Positions 36,682 to 45,096 of a stretch of 64,000 bases of DNA are shown here, piece by piece. The stretch is taken from NCBI RefSeq assembly GCF_030216305.1, contig NZ_JASOKT010000010.1, positions 16,452 to 80,451 on the forward strand. The letters are read 5' to 3'. The DNA comes from Actinotignum timonense. GTDB lineage: Bacteria > Actinomycetota > Actinomycetes > Actinomycetales > Actinomycetaceae. Position 1 is the stretch's first letter; every line of letters starts with the position of its first letter. The notes beneath the pieces are model-generated. The model was given only the letters and a program-made list of their open reading frames with translations. It was not told where the DNA came from and did no database searches. The translations under genes and the position numbers were made by a program.

Positions 36682-38121
36682 ATGGAGATGATGGAGCGGG
36701 CTGAACACAGGCGTGACGCCGCTCTAGCCTGCCTGGATTCCACCGAACAAGCAGCGCGTGGGCAGTTCTTCACCCCACCGGCCGTTGCTGACATCATGGC
36801 ACGGATGGTGCGGATGTCGCATCTGCCGGAATCTGGCGTGATCCGCATCCTTGATCCCGGTGCAGGAACCGGAATGCTCAGCGTTGCGGTGGCTAGTTAT
36901 CTGCGCGCGGCCCGCCCGAATCTCACGCTTGAGATCACCGCGGTTGAGAACGATCCGGCCCTTCTCCCCGCGTTGAGGGAAGCCCTGGCGGACTGCGCAC
37001 ACTTGGGTGCCACGGTCACGCTTGTCCCGGAAAATTACTTCGAATGGGCTCCGCGGGCGCGGCAATATTTCGATCTCATTATTCAGAATCCTCCGTATCA
37101 CAAACTCCGCGTGGGAAGCCCGGATGATGTAGCGCTGCGCGCGCATGGAATCCAGGTTCCTAACGTGTATGCGGCCTTCATGGCACTGGGGATTCGTCAA
37201 TTGGGGCCACGGGGCCAGATGGTAGTTATTTCGCCGCGCTCGTGGATGAATGGCACCTACTATTCGCGCTTCCGCAAGGATCTCATCAGCCGGGTTTCCC
37301 TTGACGCGATTCACACCTTTGAGTCCCGGTCCCTGATTTTTGGGGATATGGATGTCCTGCAAGAGTCGATCATTATGTGTGTGAGCGCAGGAATCCAAGG
37401 GGATCGGATCCTCATCCGTTCTTCCATGGATGCTTACGCTCCGGTTCGTGAACGTACCGTAGCAACAGCGGAGGTCATCCGGTCCAACGCTATTTTTGTG
37501 CCGGCCTCGCAAAGCGATAGCGATGCGGTTTCCTGGATGGAAAGTTTCCCTTATACCCTGGCTGATCTTGGGCTCAATGTTTCAACTGGCAAGGTGGTTG
37601 GTTTTCGCTGCAAAGAAATAGTGCATCCCAATCCCGACCTTCACTCTCAACGCTTGATCTACCCGACGAATATCGTCGATCACCGGGTTGTTCATCCGCG
37701 AGCCACACTGTCAAAGCCGCAGTGGATTAACCCGGTAGATAGTGCCGGGCTAAAACTGCTATGCCCGGCCGGCAGCTATGTGCTGGTAAAAAGATTCTCC
37801 TCCAAAGAAGAAGCGCGCAGGATTGTATCGGCCGTTTGGACCAGCGCAGAACCCTCAGCTTTCGACAATAAGCTCAATTACATCCACGAATCCGGTGGCG
37901 GCCTCGATCCGGTGCTGGCCCGCGGGATCGCACTCTGGCTCAACTCCCCCCAGGTTGATGCCTATTTCCGTGTTTTCAGTGGCCATACTCAAGTGAATGC
38001 CACCGATCTGCGCCTCCTGAAATTCCCGGACCGCGACGCGCTGGTCAGCCTTGCTCGGCAGAACGGCAATCCAGCGCTGAACGTACAGCACTTATGTGAC
38101 GGGAGAATAAAAGCAGCATGA
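36682..38121 (+). CDS. Type II N6-adenine DNA methyltransferase (PstI/BsuBI-type system)
   Basis: A 479-residue γ-class DNA adenine methyltransferase. The N-terminal GQFFTPPAVADIMARM leads into motif I LDPGAGTG (S-adenosylmethionine binding, about residue 58) and motif IV IIQNPPY (catalytic, about 135). The C-terminal half is the target-recognition part. It overlaps the downstream endonuclease gene by 4 bases (ATGA). Since that endonuclease is of the BsuBI/PstI family, the predicted site is CTGCAG with the A methylated. GC content is visibly lower than in flanking genes, a sign of transfer. It has only a weak AGGA before the ATG. Confidence 0.9.
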   Translation: MEMMERAEHRRDAALACLDSTEQAARGQFFTPPAVADIMARMVRMSHLPESGVIRILDPGAGTGMLSVAVASYLRAARPNLTLEITAVENDPALLPALREALADCAHLGATVTLVPENYFEWAPRARQYFDLIIQNPPYHKLRVGSPDDVALRAHGIQVPNVYAAFMALGIRQLGPRGQMVVISPRSWMNGTYYSRFRKDLISRVSLDAIHTFESRSLIFGDMDVLQESIIMCVSAGIQGDRILIRSSMDAYAPVRERTVATAEVIRSNAIFVPASQSDSDAVSWMESFPYTLADLGLNVSTGKVVGFRCKEIVHPNPDLHSQRLIYPTNIVDHRVVHPRATLSKPQWINPVDSAGLKLLCPAGSYVLVKRFSSKEEARRIVSAVWTSAEPSAFDNKLNYIHESGGGLDPVLARGIALWLNSPQVDAYFRVFSGHTQVNATDLRLLKFPDRDALVSLARQNGNPALNVQHLCDGRIKAA

Positions 38122-39065
38122 GTACTTTAGAAGAAGCGCGCGCCATCCTGAGAGCGCTGGAATTCGACGACAAACGCACAAACGCCATGTCCGGGCGTAC
38201 GCTCATGGCATTAGCCGGTGTAGATGCACACACCCCCTGGGTAAAGGCAACCACCGAGAGGATGGGCGTGCGAGCCATCATGGACTGGATGCGCGAAAAA
38301 CTTGACTATCCGATTGCTGAAAACTCACGTGAAACAGTACGTAGGTTTGTTCTGCACCAGTTCATTGAGGCGGGATTTTGTCTTTATAACGACGACGACC
38401 CATCGCGCCCAACAAATTCATCCCTGAATAACTACCGCCTCAACCCCGAAGTGATACTCGCGATACGCCAATTCGGAACTCCTGATTTTGATGCTGCTGT
38501 TGCTGAGTACCTCGCTGATATGCCCGGGCTTGCTACGCGATATGCCCAAGCCAGAGAGATCACCAGGATTCCCGTGACTCTCCCGAACGGGAAAGGCATA
38601 AGCCTCAAAGGTGGTGGGCAAAATACTCTCCTGAAGGCCATGATCGAGGATTTCTGCGGCTTCTTCATTCCTGGCGGCGAAGTGCTGTACGTAGGAGATG
38701 CCGATTCGAAACTTCTGCTCTTCGACGAAGATCGGCTGCGAGTGCTCGGGGTTCAGCTCGATACACACGGAAAACTTCCCGATCTGATCGTCTACGACCC
38801 GGGTAAAAATTGGCTGTTCCTCATGGAAGCTGCTTCCACACACGGCCCAGTTGACCACACGCGTAAAAACGAATTGTCACGACTTTTCGCCTCCTGTACA
38901 GCAGATCTCGTCTACGTATCCTGTTTTCCGGATTTAGTCACTATGCGCAGGTTCCTGACCGATCTTGCATGGGAAACAGAAGCGTGGGTCGCTACCGATC
39001 CAACGCATATGATTCATTTCAATGGCAAGCGATTCCTCGGACCATACAATGAAACACATGGATAA
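38118..39065 (+). CDS. BsuBI/PstI-family type II restriction endonuclease
   Basis: A 315-residue endonuclease. The C-terminal catalytic half is recognisable: YVGDADSKLLLFDEDRL, then LPDLIVYDPGKNWLFLMEAA (PD-(D/E)xK-like, Asp and Glu for metal binding) and STHGPVDHTRKNEL, with the ending GPYNETHG. The N-terminal half (about 1-140) is a helical DNA-binding part. BsuBI and PstI cut CTGCAG. The start overlaps the methyltransferase stop, so translation is coupled. Codon use is less GC-biased than the host genes. Confidence 0.92.
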   Translation: MSTLEEARAILRALEFDDKRTNAMSGRTLMALAGVDAHTPWVKATTERMGVRAIMDWMREKLDYPIAENSRETVRRFVLHQFIEAGFCLYNDDDPSRPTNSSLNNYRLNPEVILAIRQFGTPDFDAAVAEYLADMPGLATRYAQAREITRIPVTLPNGKGISLKGGGQNTLLKAMIEDFCGFFIPGGEVLYVGDADSKLLLFDEDRLRVLGVQLDTHGKLPDLIVYDPGKNWLFLMEAASTHGPVDHTRKNELSRLFASCTADLVYVSCFPDLVTMRRFLTDLAWETEAWVATDPTHMIHFNGKRFLGPYNETHG

Positions 39066-39246
39066 AAAGCCACTCGAGCAGAAAGATTCGCCACTGCTGC
39101 GGCTGTGGAAAAACGGGGAAGTACAGGAAGCAACAATTCCGTGGCCGGACCTTGTTGAACTTGCGTCTACGCCCGCCGAGCCGACGCCCGATGGGCCAAC
39201 GGCCAGCGAGATTCTGCAACAGATGCGCGAAGAAGAACGCTACTAG
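39049..39246 (+). CDS. Small unknown protein, third gene of the R-M operon
   Basis: A 65-residue protein whose start (ATG 39049, or 39058) lies inside the end of the endonuclease gene. It is not recognised. The sequence is charged and soluble, with a middle IPWPDLVELAS stretch and a C-terminal helix TASEILQQMREEERY that is like the tails of small antitoxin-type proteins. It has no helix-turn-helix of a controller (C) protein. Its place suggests a role tied to the R-M system, for instance control or inhibition, but this is inference. Confidence 0.6.
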   Translation: MKHMDKKPLEQKDSPLLRLWKNGEVQEATIPWPDLVELASTPAEPTPDGPTASEILQQMREEERY

Positions 39247-39340
39247 GTTCCCTGAGCCACAAGCCATGCGGGAATAGCACCGCCAGGATTCGTGTTAAAC
39301 CGGGTGCACCCCACCTCGGGGCTGAAGAAGGAGGCGCACC

Positions 39341-39586
39341 ATGGCAACAGAAGAATTTGATCGCACTATCGAGCTGAAAGTCACCGGGATGACCTGCGAA
39401 AACTGCGTCAAGCACGTGAGCGCGGAACTCGATGCTCTCCCGGATGTCAACAGCGTGCTGGTCACCCTGAACCCGGAAGGTACCTCCTCGGTGCTCGTGT
39501 ACACCCCGCACGATTTTTCCGACGAGGACCTCAAAGCCGCGGTAGCCGAAGCCGGCGACTACACCGTGACCGAGATCATCCGCTAA
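39341..39586 (+). CDS. copZ: Copper chaperone CopZ-like (HMA domain)
   Basis: An 81-residue single heavy-metal-associated domain with the copper-binding motif GMTCENC (residues 16-22) and the usual βαββαβ pattern. It should carry Cu(I) to the downstream CopA ATPase, 111 bases away. GAAGGAGG lies before the ATG. A perfect 10-bp palindrome GGGTGCACCC (39302-39311) upstream could be part of a CsoR-type operator, which is a guess. Confidence 0.88.
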   Translation: MATEEFDRTIELKVTGMTCENCVKHVSAELDALPDVNSVLVTLNPEGTSSVLVYTPHDFSDEDLKAAVAEAGDYTVTEIIR

Positions 39587-39697
39587 ACACCACCCACTCG
39601 CACAAATAATGTAGGCACCCGCTGCCTTAACAAACACACTGCCGCGCGCCACCACCCGCGGCGGCTCACTCAGTGCGCCCACGTAAGGAGATTTTTC

Positions 39698-42148
39698 GTG
39701 TCCGAGCCCTCCCAGGCCGCAGCTGCGCCGTCGTACCCCATCGCACGCAACACCACAAGCAGCGCGAGCGAAAAACTTGACGCCGCCCCCGTTGCCGAAG
39801 TGAACCTCGCAATTTCCGGGATGACCTGCGCTTCCTGCGTGGCGCGCGTGGAAAAGAAACTCAATAAACTGCCCGGAGTGCGCGCCTCCGTCAACCTCGC
39901 CACCGACGAAGCCCGCCTCGAGCTCAGCGAAACCGGGGCGCAGCTGGACACCGCAGATTTCCTCGCCCAGGTGAGCGCGGCCGGCTACGAAGCCCGGCTC
40001 ATTTCCCGCACGGGCACTATCAATCCGCACGACGACGCGCACCCGGCTACCACCAACCCGAACACGCACGCCGATGCCGCCCGCGCAGCAACCGCTACGC
40101 GTGAAGCAGCTGACGCCCAAGCAAGCGCCCGCATCGCCTCGCTGCGGCGCCGTTTCTGGATCTCGCTGACCCTCTCCATCCCCGTGGTGGCACTCTCCAT
40201 GATCCCGGCCCTGCAATTCCCGTACTGGCAGTGGGTCATCGGTGCGCTCACCCTCCCGATCGCGCTCTGGTGCGGTTGGCCCTTCCACCGTTCGGCCGCC
40301 GCCGCGCTGCGCCACGGCTCCACCACCATGGACACGCTCATCTCGCTGGGCACCCTGGCCTCGCTGGGCTGGTCGATCTGGGCACTACTGTGGGGCGGAG
40401 CCGGCGGCGCGGACTACCGCATGTCCATGACCGGCATCCACGCGCTCGCCACCGGCGCCGCGCACGGCTCCCACGTGTATTTCGAAACCGCGGCCATGAT
40501 CGTCACCTTCCTCCTGCTGGGGCGCTGGCTAGAGACCCGCTCGCGCCGCAGCGCCGGCGATGCGCTGCGGTCCCTCCTCGCTTTAGGGGCCGACGACGCA
40601 CGCCGGGTACGCACCGCCTCCGGAGCGGATGTTGATGAAATTATTCCTGCCAGCGACCTGGCCGTCGGCGACGAATTCCTCGTGGCCCCCGGCACGAAAA
40701 TTGCGACCGACGGAGTGGTGGTCTCCGGGACTACCGCGGTGGACGCCAGCCTCCTCACCGGCGAATCCACCCCCATTGACGTGGGCCCGGGCGATGAGGT
40801 GACCGGAGCAACCCTCACCACCGCCGGCGCGATCCGGGTGCGGGCCACCCGGGTGGGCCGCGATACCACCCTGGCGCAGATGGGCCGCCTCCTCACCCGC
40901 GCCCAATCCGGGAAAGCACCGGTGCAGGCCCTGGCGGACCGGGTCTCCGCGGTATTTGTGCCCGCCGTTATCCTCATTGCGCTCGCGACATTCGGGGTGC
41001 GCCTGGCGCTCGGCAACCCCCTGGATCTGGCCATCATGACCGCCATTACGGTGCTGGTGGTGGCCTGCCCCTGTGCTCTAGGCTTGGCCACACCCACCGC
41101 GCTCATGGTGGGTTCCGGGCGGGCCAGCCAGCGCGGCATCCTTATCCACGGCCCGGAAACCCTGGAAAGCGCACATAGCGTAGACACCATCATCTTGGAT
41201 AAAACCGGCACTCTCACCACCGGAACCATGGCCGTGGACCGGGTGACCCTCCCGCCGGCGGGGGCTGATGGCGCGGCTGGCGGCGTCGTCGCTACAAAAG
41301 AAGCGCTCGCCCTGGCCGCGAGCGTGGATAACTATTCCGAGCATCCCCTCGCCCGCGCCATCGTGGCCCGGGCGCGTGAGGAGGGGCTGCAGCTCGCCCC
41401 CGCCACCGATTTTGAGAATCTGGCCGGGCAGGGCGTGCGCGCCACCATCGGCGGGCAGCGCTACTATGCGGCATCCCCGCGGGCGCTGCGGGAGGCCGGA
41501 GTGGATCTCTCCGAGTGGGAGAGCGTGCTGGAAGAAGCCGCGAGCGGCGGGGCGTCCCTGGTGATGTTGGCGCGCGAGGGCGAGGTAAGCGAAGCGCTCG
41601 CCCTCGTGACGGTGCGCGACCAGCTGCGCCCCACCTCCGCCGCGGCCGTCGCCGAGCTCAAAGACCTGGGCCTCACCCCGATTCTGGCCTCCGGGGATAA
41701 CGCGGCCACCACGCGGGCGGTGGCCCGGGCCGCCGGCATTGACATCGTGCACGCCGAGGTCCTCCCCGCGGACAAGGTCCTGGTGGTGGAAGCGGCGCGC
41801 GCAGCCGGTGCGCGGGTTGCGATGGTCGGTGACGGGGTGAACGACGCCGCAGCTCTAGCCGCCGCGGACCTCTCCATCGCGATGGGTTCGGGCACCGATG
41901 TGGCCAAGGCCGCCTCAGATATCACCATCGTCAATTCCGATCTGCGCAATGTGGGCGCGGCGCTGCGCATCTCCGCCGCCACCTTGCGGGTCATCCGCCA
42001 GAATCTGGCCTGGGCTTTCGGCTACAACCTCATCGCTATTCCGGCGGCGGTGGCCGGGATTATCCTGCCGGGTTTGGCCGCGGCGGCCATGGCTTCCTCC
42101 TCGGTTATCGTGGTGCTCAATTCGCTGCGGCTGCGCCGGGCCGAGTAG
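39698..42148 (+). CDS. copA: Copper-exporting P1B-type ATPase
   Basis: An 816-residue inner-membrane pump. It has one N-terminal HMA domain with GMTCASC (Cys44, Cys47), a low-complexity linker, about eight membrane helices, the actuator LTGESTP, the membrane metal site CPCALGLATP (about residue 457), the phosphorylated Asp in DKTGTLTTG (about 501), an SEHPLARAI nucleotide-binding motif, and GDGVNDAAALAAAD. The membrane CPC marks Cu(I)/Ag(I) export. The start is GTG at 39698 with AAGGAG 7 bases upstream. Confidence 0.95.
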   Translation: MSEPSQAAAAPSYPIARNTTSSASEKLDAAPVAEVNLAISGMTCASCVARVEKKLNKLPGVRASVNLATDEARLELSETGAQLDTADFLAQVSAAGYEARLISRTGTINPHDDAHPATTNPNTHADAARAATATREAADAQASARIASLRRRFWISLTLSIPVVALSMIPALQFPYWQWVIGALTLPIALWCGWPFHRSAAAALRHGSTTMDTLISLGTLASLGWSIWALLWGGAGGADYRMSMTGIHALATGAAHGSHVYFETAAMIVTFLLLGRWLETRSRRSAGDALRSLLALGADDARRVRTASGADVDEIIPASDLAVGDEFLVAPGTKIATDGVVVSGTTAVDASLLTGESTPIDVGPGDEVTGATLTTAGAIRVRATRVGRDTTLAQMGRLLTRAQSGKAPVQALADRVSAVFVPAVILIALATFGVRLALGNPLDLAIMTAITVLVVACPCALGLATPTALMVGSGRASQRGILIHGPETLESAHSVDTIILDKTGTLTTGTMAVDRVTLPPAGADGAAGGVVATKEALALAASVDNYSEHPLARAIVARAREEGLQLAPATDFENLAGQGVRATIGGQRYYAASPRALREAGVDLSEWESVLEEAASGGASLVMLAREGEVSEALALVTVRDQLRPTSAAAVAELKDLGLTPILASGDNAATTRAVARAAGIDIVHAEVLPADKVLVVEAARAAGARVAMVGDGVNDAAALAAADLSIAMGSGTDVAKAASDITIVNSDLRNVGAALRISAATLRVIRQNLAWAFGYNLIAIPAAVAGIILPGLAAAAMASSSVIVVLNSLRLRRAE

Positions 42149-42255
42149 TTCCGCGCCGAATCGCTGGGCGCACGCCGCCGCACGCGCACCACGGCCGGCG
42201 CTGCGCCGGGCCGAATAACCACGCCGGGTCACAGGAGAAACTAATACCTATCAAC

Positions 42256-42261
42256 TAGACT
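42256..42261 (+). promoter_or_regulatory. Possible -10 box giving a leaderless mRNA
   Basis: TAGACT ends 6 bases before the GTG start at 42268, and no ribosome site lies between. Transcription would begin at or next to the start codon. No clear -35 hexamer is seen. Confidence 0.35.
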
Positions 42262-42267
42262 GGGCTG

Positions 42268-45096
42268 GTGCGCCACAACGAGGAAACGAGCCCGGTCCAG
42301 CCGGCGGAGGTAGAAGCCGCCCCGGCTGCGGTAAGCGCGCCAGAAGCACAGGCTTCCGTTTCCACCGCTTCACCGGCGCCTGCGGAAACTTCCCTTGAGG
42401 AGCACACCGAACCCGCGGAGCCTGCCGAACCCGCCGTGCACCGCGTCCTCCTCGTGGACGAAATCGCGCGCTGGACCCGCCGCCCCGCCAACCTGCTGCG
42501 CGGCATCCTCTTCACCCTGGCCGTCGCCGGGATGCTCCTCATCTCCCGCTTCGGCTACACCACCACCGTGGCCGTCACGCACGACGTCGCCAACGCCGCC
42601 CCGGATACCCTCCGCACCATTTTCTCCATGCCCATTAACGTGCTGGAGGGCCTCGTCTCGCTCTTCCTCCCCCTCCTGCTTTTCTTCGATATCATCCGCT
42701 ACCGGCGCTGGCGCACCCTCGTGACCGCGCTGGTGGCTATGGCCGGCGCACTCGCTATCTGTTACGGCTCCCTGTGGCTTTTCGAGCGTTTTATGCCGAC
42801 CTCCCAAATCACCATCGACCTCTCGGATACCATCCAAGAACAAGCCGCCGTGGGCATGCTCCCCTACGTTTCGATTATCGCCACCATCCTGGTGGTGGCC
42901 GCTTCCGAACGCCAGGGCCGGCTGGTGCGCACCGGCTGGTGGGCGCTGGGAATCGTGCTGGTGCTTTCCGTGCTCCAGGGCGCCCAAACGCTGACCGGCG
43001 CGCTCACCACCGTGTTCGTGGGGATGGCCTGCGGATATTTCGCGCTCTACGCTTTTGGGGATTCGCCCGACCGCGCCACCGGCGCCGCCGTCGTCACTCT
43101 CATTCGCCGCGCCGGCCTGGATGCGCGCAGCATTATCCGCGTGGATGCGGGCGACGACGCCGATATGCACGCGTGGTCCGTTCCCGTAACCGGCCCGCTC
43201 GGATATGTGGATACCGCGATTCTCAAAGAACTGCGCGAGGCGCTCACCGGGCATAGCGGATTGGGCGGCGATACCGGCCACAGCGCGCAAACCAACGCCG
43301 CTTTCGCCGCCGATGCGAGCGCGGAAACCGAGGGCGTGCTCCCCGCGAGCGCGGCGGGCGCCTACCAGCTGGGCGAACCGGAAGACGATATTAACGTGCG
43401 CGCCCTCATCACCCGGGCCCGCCACGAGGTCCGCCCGCTTATCGGGGACGTCAATTCCCGCCACTACGTGGTTACTTTGGCCGACGGCGCCCATTACGTT
43501 GCCGCCCTCATTGACTCGGATCGCGCGGTCCTCGGGCGCCTGGCCAGTGCTTGGCAGCGAGCCACCCTCACCCAGGTCACCCAGCGGACCGGGGATAACG
43601 TGGAGGAAACTGCCGAACGCACCCTCCTCATGGAAGCCCTCGCGGTGAACGCCGGGGTGGCCCCGCGGCGCGATGCACATTACGCGGCGGCCGGCGCGTC
43701 CGCCGTCGTCGCTTTTGCTGATATCGAGGCCGTTCCCCTCACGGATCTGGAGCCGGAAGACATCTCCGACGCGGCGCTGGACTCCATGTGGTCCACGCTC
43801 GAACGCGCGCACGCACGCGGGCTCACCCACCACGATATTCGCGCCGGGGTGGTCGCGGTGCGCGGGGACGAAGCCCTCATCACCCATTGGCGCAACGGCA
43901 GTTTTTCTTCTAATGAGCTTTCCCGGCATATTGATTTGGCGCAGCTGTACCTGCTCCAGGCGGTGGCGGTGGGCCCCGAGCGCGCCGTTGCTTCCGCGTT
44001 GCGCTGCATTTCCCGCGACCGGCTCTCCTCGGTGGCCCCGACGATCCAGCGCACCATTATGCCGGCGCAAACCCTGGCCGAACTTGAGGATAAAAAGGGC
44101 GTGCAGCGCATGCGCGAGGTGCTCCTGGAGGTCCTCCCGCAGGATATTGGCACCGCCACCCAGACCATCCAGCTGCGTAAATTCTCCGCGAAGACGATTA
44201 TTACCATCGTCATCGGGGTGCTTGCCATCTTTATTCTGCTCGGTTCGATTAATTTCACCGAGCTGCAAGAAACGATTCGCAACGCCAACCCGTGGTGGAT
44301 GCTCGCCGCGTTTATCGCCAGTTTCGCAACGTACGTGGGCGCGGCGCTGTGCCTGAAGGCCTACACGGCCGAACGCCTGCCGCTGTGGGAAACCAGCGAG
44401 GTGCAGATCGCCGCTTCGGTGCTGGGCTTGGTTATGCCGGCCGGTATCGGGCCGCTCGCCCTCAATTTGCGTTACCTGCAACGCAACCAGGTGGCCACCC
44501 CGGTGGCGGTTGCCACCGTGTCCTTGGTGCAGATCGCGCAATTTATTACCACGGTGCTGCTGCTGTTGGCCCTCGGGCTGCTCACCGGCGACTTCGGGAA
44601 TCTTTCCATCCCGAGCACCTCCGTGATGCTCATCGTGGCGGCGGTGGCGGCCCTGGGTGCGGCCGTCTACTTCATTCGCCCGCTGCGCCGCAAGGTCATT
44701 GAGCTGGTGCGCCCCACCATCGAGCAGGTGTGGCCGCGCGTGGTGTGGCTGGCTACCCACCCGTCCCGGATTCTCGCCGGTTTCGGCGGTTCCCTCCTCA
44801 TGACGGTGAGTTTCGTGGCGGCTTTCGGTTTCTCCCTGGCGGCCTTCGGGGAGACCCTGCCGGTGGTCACTCTGGCGATCACCTACCTGGTTTCCAATTC
44901 GGTGGGCTCCCTGGTGCCCTCCCCCGGCGGTATCGGCCCGGTGGAAGCGGCCCTCACCGGCGGGCTCACCATCGCTGGCCTGCCGTATTCGGTGGCCTTC
45001 TCCACCGCAATCCTGTACCGCCTGCTCACCTTCTGGGCGCGGGTTCCCATCGGCTGGTTCGCGCTGCGTCACCTCCAGAAGAAGGACATTATCTAA
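42268..45096 (+). CDS. Large membrane protein with C-terminal flippase-like (LPG-synthase transmembrane) domain
   Basis: A 942-residue membrane protein. An acidic, Ala/Pro-rich tail (1-60) is followed by about six membrane helices (70-270), then a soluble middle (about 280-620) that resembles the kinase-like part found in actinobacterial relatives (TLERAHARGLTHHDIRAGVV at about 520, similar to a protein-kinase HxD loop). The last 300 residues hold about eight helices with VMPAGIGPLALNLRYLQRNQ and SNSVGSLVPSPGGIGPVEAAL, the hallmark of the lysylphosphatidylglycerol synthase TM/flippase family. A lipid or lipid-linked sugar flippase is likely. It is the first of five tightly spaced genes. GTG start without a ribosome site. 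Confidence 0.8.
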   Translation: MRHNEETSPVQPAEVEAAPAAVSAPEAQASVSTASPAPAETSLEEHTEPAEPAEPAVHRVLLVDEIARWTRRPANLLRGILFTLAVAGMLLISRFGYTTTVAVTHDVANAAPDTLRTIFSMPINVLEGLVSLFLPLLLFFDIIRYRRWRTLVTALVAMAGALAICYGSLWLFERFMPTSQITIDLSDTIQEQAAVGMLPYVSIIATILVVAASERQGRLVRTGWWALGIVLVLSVLQGAQTLTGALTTVFVGMACGYFALYAFGDSPDRATGAAVVTLIRRAGLDARSIIRVDAGDDADMHAWSVPVTGPLGYVDTAILKELREALTGHSGLGGDTGHSAQTNAAFAADASAETEGVLPASAAGAYQLGEPEDDINVRALITRARHEVRPLIGDVNSRHYVVTLADGAHYVAALIDSDRAVLGRLASAWQRATLTQVTQRTGDNVEETAERTLLMEALAVNAGVAPRRDAHYAAAGASAVVAFADIEAVPLTDLEPEDISDAALDSMWSTLERAHARGLTHHDIRAGVVAVRGDEALITHWRNGSFSSNELSRHIDLAQLYLLQAVAVGPERAVASALRCISRDRLSSVAPTIQRTIMPAQTLAELEDKKGVQRMREVLLEVLPQDIGTATQTIQLRKFSAKTIITIVIGVLAIFILLGSINFTELQETIRNANPWWMLAAFIASFATYVGAALCLKAYTAERLPLWETSEVQIAASVLGLVMPAGIGPLALNLRYLQRNQVATPVAVATVSLVQIAQFITTVLLLLALGLLTGDFGNLSIPSTSVMLIVAAVAALGAAVYFIRPLRRKVIELVRPTIEQVWPRVVWLATHPSRILAGFGGSLLMTVSFVAAFGFSLAAFGETLPVVTLAITYLVSNSVGSLVPSPGGIGPVEAALTGGLTIAGLPYSVAFSTAILYRLLTFWARVPIGWFALRHLQKKDII

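Noticed and set aside
36682..39246. Possible avoidance of CTGCAG in the host sequence
   Set aside because: Several CTGCAG sites are visible elsewhere (for example near 19305, 22223 and 41389), so no avoidance can be claimed without a proper count.
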